From assembly GCA_948466345.1 (NCBI GenBank), contig CAOKAC010000006.1, forward strand, positions 1 to 36,199: a stretch of 36,199 bases of DNA, read 5' to 3'. The stretch comes from an uncultured Clostridia bacterium. GTDB taxonomy: Bacteria; Bacillota; Clostridia; Oscillospirales; CAG-272. The translations under genes were made by a program, and so were the position numbers. A model generated the notes under the pieces. It had not been told where the DNA came from. It worked only from the letters and a program-made list of their open reading frames with translations, and searched no databases. This document shows, in pieces, positions 33,870-36,199 of the stretch; position 1 is the first letter of the stretch, and each line of letters starts with the position of its first letter.

Positions 33870-34283
33870 TCAGTCTGCAGTCAGCAAGCTGCTAATATCC
33901 TGCTCGCTTCCCTCATCGTAGAGTTTTTCCAGCTTATAAAAATCTCTCTGCTCCCCATTGAAGACATGCAGGAGTACAGAACCATAATCGGTGAGAATCC
34001 ATCCGTCCCCCCGCTTCCCCTCTATATGAAGAGGAGCAATTCCATACTGAGACAAGCGGTACTCCACCTCATCCGAAAGAGCGCTAACCTGTGTCGTAGA
34101 GGACCCGGTACACAATACAAAATAGTCTGCGATAATGGTTCTGTTTTCCACATACAGCAGTTTAATATCCCGCCCGCGTTTTGCATCTAGGATGCGCACC
34201 ATAAATTCAGCGATATCCTGCGGCGTCGGATTTTCTTTCAGCCCGATCTGTGCGTCAGGCATCATTTTTTCTGTTTCAGACAT
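33870..34283 (-). CDS. rsfS: Ribosomal silencing factor RsfS, 137 aa
   Basis: The core motifs are intact: IADYFVLCTGSSTTQVSALSDEVEYRL, then EGKRGDGWILTDYGSVLLHVF. It binds ribosomal protein uL14 and blocks subunit joining when nutrients are low. It carries a short N-terminal extension (~18 residues) before the domain. Position between the LytR-type genes and leuS matches the common Clostridia order obg-nadD-yqeK-lytR-rsfS-leuS. Overlap is absent; gaps are 22 and 54 bases. Confidence 0.93.
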   Translation of the reverse strand: MSETEKMMPDAQIGLKENPTPQDIAEFMVRILDAKRGRDIKLLYVENRTIIADYFVLCTGSSTTQVSALSDEVEYRLSQYGIAPLHIEGKRGDGWILTDYGSVLLHVFNGEQRDFYKLEKLYDEGSEQDISSLLTAD

Positions 34284-34305
34284 AGAAAGTCATCCCTTCT
34301 GTCAT

Positions 34306-35388
34306 TTATTTTAAAAGACCGATATCAATAGAACCTTCTGTAATATCCTGTCCATTATACATGTTAGAAATACAGTCCTGTGCTGTGGTTAGATACGCGT
34401 TTTTCATTTCAACGTCTGTTGTGTTGCAAAAGTCTTGATCTCTATCAAAAATATCGTCCGTTACTGGAAAATCGTAAATATTATAATATTTATCAATCAC
34501 ATCAATGGTAGCTTCCCGACACATTACATAATAGGAAGCGCCGGAATTTGCGCTGGTTTTTGCCTCTCCCGGAAGAGTCATCATATTTACGTTAGAAAGT
34601 TCCAGACTCAAGACCTCCTTGCCGAAATAAATCATATCGGAAATGGAAAGCTCCGTGTCCACATGCTCGTACACTGCGTTAACAATTTCACCCACTGTAC
34701 CAACACTTAAATTGTTTTTCAAAGACTGGATAAATGCCGCCATAAATAGCTTCTGCGCATCCCCACGGCCAATATCCCCCTGGACATATCCGCTGCGGTA
34801 GCGGATAAACTGCTCTGCCTTTTTTCCGTCCAGGGTCTGCTGGCCCTCTTTCAAATTGATATTCAGCCCTTGCTCCGGATCGCGATATACCATATCATAG
34901 GGCACGTACATATCCACCCCGCCAATGGCGTTTACAATTGCGCCAAAGCCGTCCAAATCCATCACAGTGGCATAATGAATCTTTATGCACAGCGTTTCTT
35001 CCAACGCTGTAGCGAAACTGCGGGTAGCCTCTAGATGCCGATTTTCACTTTTGTCCTTATCTGTATCGTTATAGGCTGATGAATACATAGAATTGATTTT
35101 ATAATGATTTCCGCCATAATCCATAAAGGTATCTCTTGGAATTTGCATGAGTGTGAGAGAGTGATCCTCTATGTCAAAGCTAACCAGCAAAATCACATCT
35201 GCAAGATTTGCTGCCCGGTCATGACCCAGCACCAAAAAATTGTATTTGGTTTCACTACCGGGAGCAGATACTTGGTCATCTTCCACCGGCTCCTTGTCGT
35301 TGTCTGGAGACTTTGTCTTACTGCATGAGACAAGGGTGAATAGCGTCAGCAACGCTAACAAACCTGCAAAAATTCTTCTTTTCATCAT
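34306..35388 (-). CDS. LytR-CpsA-Psr (LCP) family protein, lipoprotein form, 360 aa
   Basis: Residues 1-22 form a lipoprotein signal with lipobox LVSC (Cys22), unusual since most LCP proteins keep an uncut membrane anchor. The LCP domain has FLVLGHD, DVILLVSFD, LMQIPRDTF, INSMYSSAY, VMDLDGF and IGGVDMYVPYD, plus the Arg pair in IRYRSGY. These enzymes attach teichoic acids or other polymers to peptidoglycan from lipid carriers. It follows a second, closely similar LCP gene with a 37-base gap and precedes rsfS. AAAGGA lies five bases before the ATG. Confidence 0.9.
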   Translation of the reverse strand: MMKRRIFAGLLALLTLFTLVSCSKTKSPDNDKEPVEDDQVSAPGSETKYNFLVLGHDRAANLADVILLVSFDIEDHSLTLMQIPRDTFMDYGGNHYKINSMYSSAYNDTDKDKSENRHLEATRSFATALEETLCIKIHYATVMDLDGFGAIVNAIGGVDMYVPYDMVYRDPEQGLNINLKEGQQTLDGKKAEQFIRYRSGYVQGDIGRGDAQKLFMAAFIQSLKNNLSVGTVGEIVNAVYEHVDTELSISDMIYFGKEVLSLELSNVNMMTLPGEAKTSANSGASYYVMCREATIDVIDKYYNIYDFPVTDDIFDRDQDFCNTTDVEMKNAYLTTAQDCISNMYNGQDITEGSIDIGLLK

Positions 35389-35425
35389 AAAATCCTTTGC
35401 CTTTCCTTGCTTTAGACCGGTATTT

Positions 35426-36199
35426 TTAATTTGTACCGCCTTGATTGTTTAAACTACTGGCGTCATAAACATCTGTCGTCACCGTGCTTTTATCAGCCAG
35501 ATACAGATTGCGGATTTCTATGCTGTCTTCCGCAACAAATACCTGTTTCGGATCAAATGAAGACAAAATATCAAAACCATATATATTAAAGTCTCCATTG
35601 ATAATATCCGCCACAGCCGCCTTGTTCATGATATAGTAAGAAACACCGTTGTGATATTTAGGCGTTCCCGGCATGGTCTGCATACGGATATTTCCCATAT
35701 CAACACGCGGTTCGCTTCCCAGACCCAGGAAGTTTTTCCCAAAATACAAAATGTCATTCACCGTAATATCCGTATCCACATGGGTAATTACGTTCGCTGC
35801 AAGATTCTTTAGTACGGATAAGTCGCTGACGCTGCTTTGCAGTTTTTTAATAAAGGCTGCAATAAACAATTTCTGGGCATTACCCCGTCCGATATCCGCA
35901 TTAGCATACCCCATTCTATACCGCACGAACTGCTCGGCAGTCTTACCGTTCAGATGCTGATATCCTTCCCGCAGGTTGATATACAAATTCTGCCCTGGGT
36001 CATTATAATACATATCCTGCGGGACATACATATCTACTCCGCCGATAGCTTCCACAATGCCGGCAAAGCCATCCAAATCCATCACTGCACAGTAATGGAT
36101 CTTGATACAAAGGTTTGTTTCCAAAAAGGAAGCAAAGCCTCTACAGCCATCTTTTTCCGGGTTACTACTACCACTTTTACTAGCAGCTGAAACGTAGTA
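35426..36199 (-). CDS. LCP family protein, N-terminus beyond the window (257 aa visible)
   Basis: The frame stays open to the window edge and lines up with its neighbour, e.g. CIKIHYCAVMDLDGFAGIVEAIGGVDMYVP against CIKIHYATVMDLDGFGAIVNAIGGVDMYVP, and VRYRMGYANADIGRGNAQKLFIAAF. The N-terminal anchor and the first LCP motifs lie past base 36199. It is a tandem paralogue of the next gene, probably from duplication. The C-terminal tail diverges. An apparent TTG start at 36124 is internal, since homology continues upstream of it. Confidence 0.88.
   Translation of the reverse strand, partial: YYVSAASKSGSSNPEKDGCRGFASFLETNLCIKIHYCAVMDLDGFAGIVEAIGGVDMYVPQDMYYNDPGQNLYINLREGYQHLNGKTAEQFVRYRMGYANADIGRGNAQKLFIAAFIKKLQSSVSDLSVLKNLAANVITHVDTDITVNDILYFGKNFLGLGSEPRVDMGNIRMQTMPGTPKYHNGVSYYIMNKAAVADIINGDFNIYGFDILSSFDPKQVFVAEDSIEIRNLYLADKSTVTTDVYDASSLNNQGGTN

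Overview
The window looks like chromosome of an anaerobic, spore-forming Bacillota of class Clostridia, probably a gut or rumen relative of the Oscillospirales/Eubacteriales. The evidence is moderate-to-low GC outside one GC-rich block, near-consensus sigma-A promoters and AGGAGG ribosome sites, SpoIIR with a sigma-F-type promoter, a Gram-positive LexA, the electron-bifurcating NfnAB pair, GTP-type PEP carboxykinase, acetate kinase and a dockerin-bearing secreted protein. The species cannot be fixed from the sequence alone. Layout: (1) 1-2.5 kb is a GC-rich, minus-strand block with an ECF sigma factor translationally coupled to a membrane-anchored partner, preceded by two tiny coupled ORFs that look like debris of a mobile element. 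(2) 2.5-5.0 kb holds a degenerate ROK-type regulator and a CNNM/CorC-type membrane protein, each with its own strong promoter. (3) 5.1-7.8 kb is a secreted protein with 24 perfect-length 21-residue leucine-rich repeats and a C-terminal dockerin. (4) 8.0-16.3 kb is an eight-gene minus-strand operon read from one perfect consensus promoter: FGGY kinase, NagB-like isomerase, NagA-like deacetylase, ceramidase-fold hydrolase, SDR, HpcH/HpaI aldolase, aldo/keto reductase, Gfo/Idh oxidoreductase. It appears to break down a modified or amino sugar by a route I cannot match to a described pathway, and it is the best candidate for an undescribed system here. (5) 16.4-25.3 kb is core metabolism and genome maintenance: tmcAL and ackA (divergent), lexA, GTP-PEPCK, polA, and a zinc-ribbon DUF4234/DUF2752 membrane pair. 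(6) 25.3-29.1 kb is the nfnA-nfnB-rlmD operon. (7) 29.1-31.4 kb has tRNA-Glu and tRNA-Met, spoIIR, a D-2-hydroxyacid dehydrogenase and rpsU. (8) 31.4-36.2 kb is the LCP-LCP-rsfS-leuS cluster, running off the right edge. Central carbon genes fit together: sugar breakdown yields pyruvate and acetyl units, AckA makes ATP and acetate, TmcAL uses acetate for tRNA modification, PEPCK links PEP and oxaloacetate, and NfnAB balances NADH, NADPH and ferredoxin. All functions are assigned by reading motifs and family resemblance; no database search was run.
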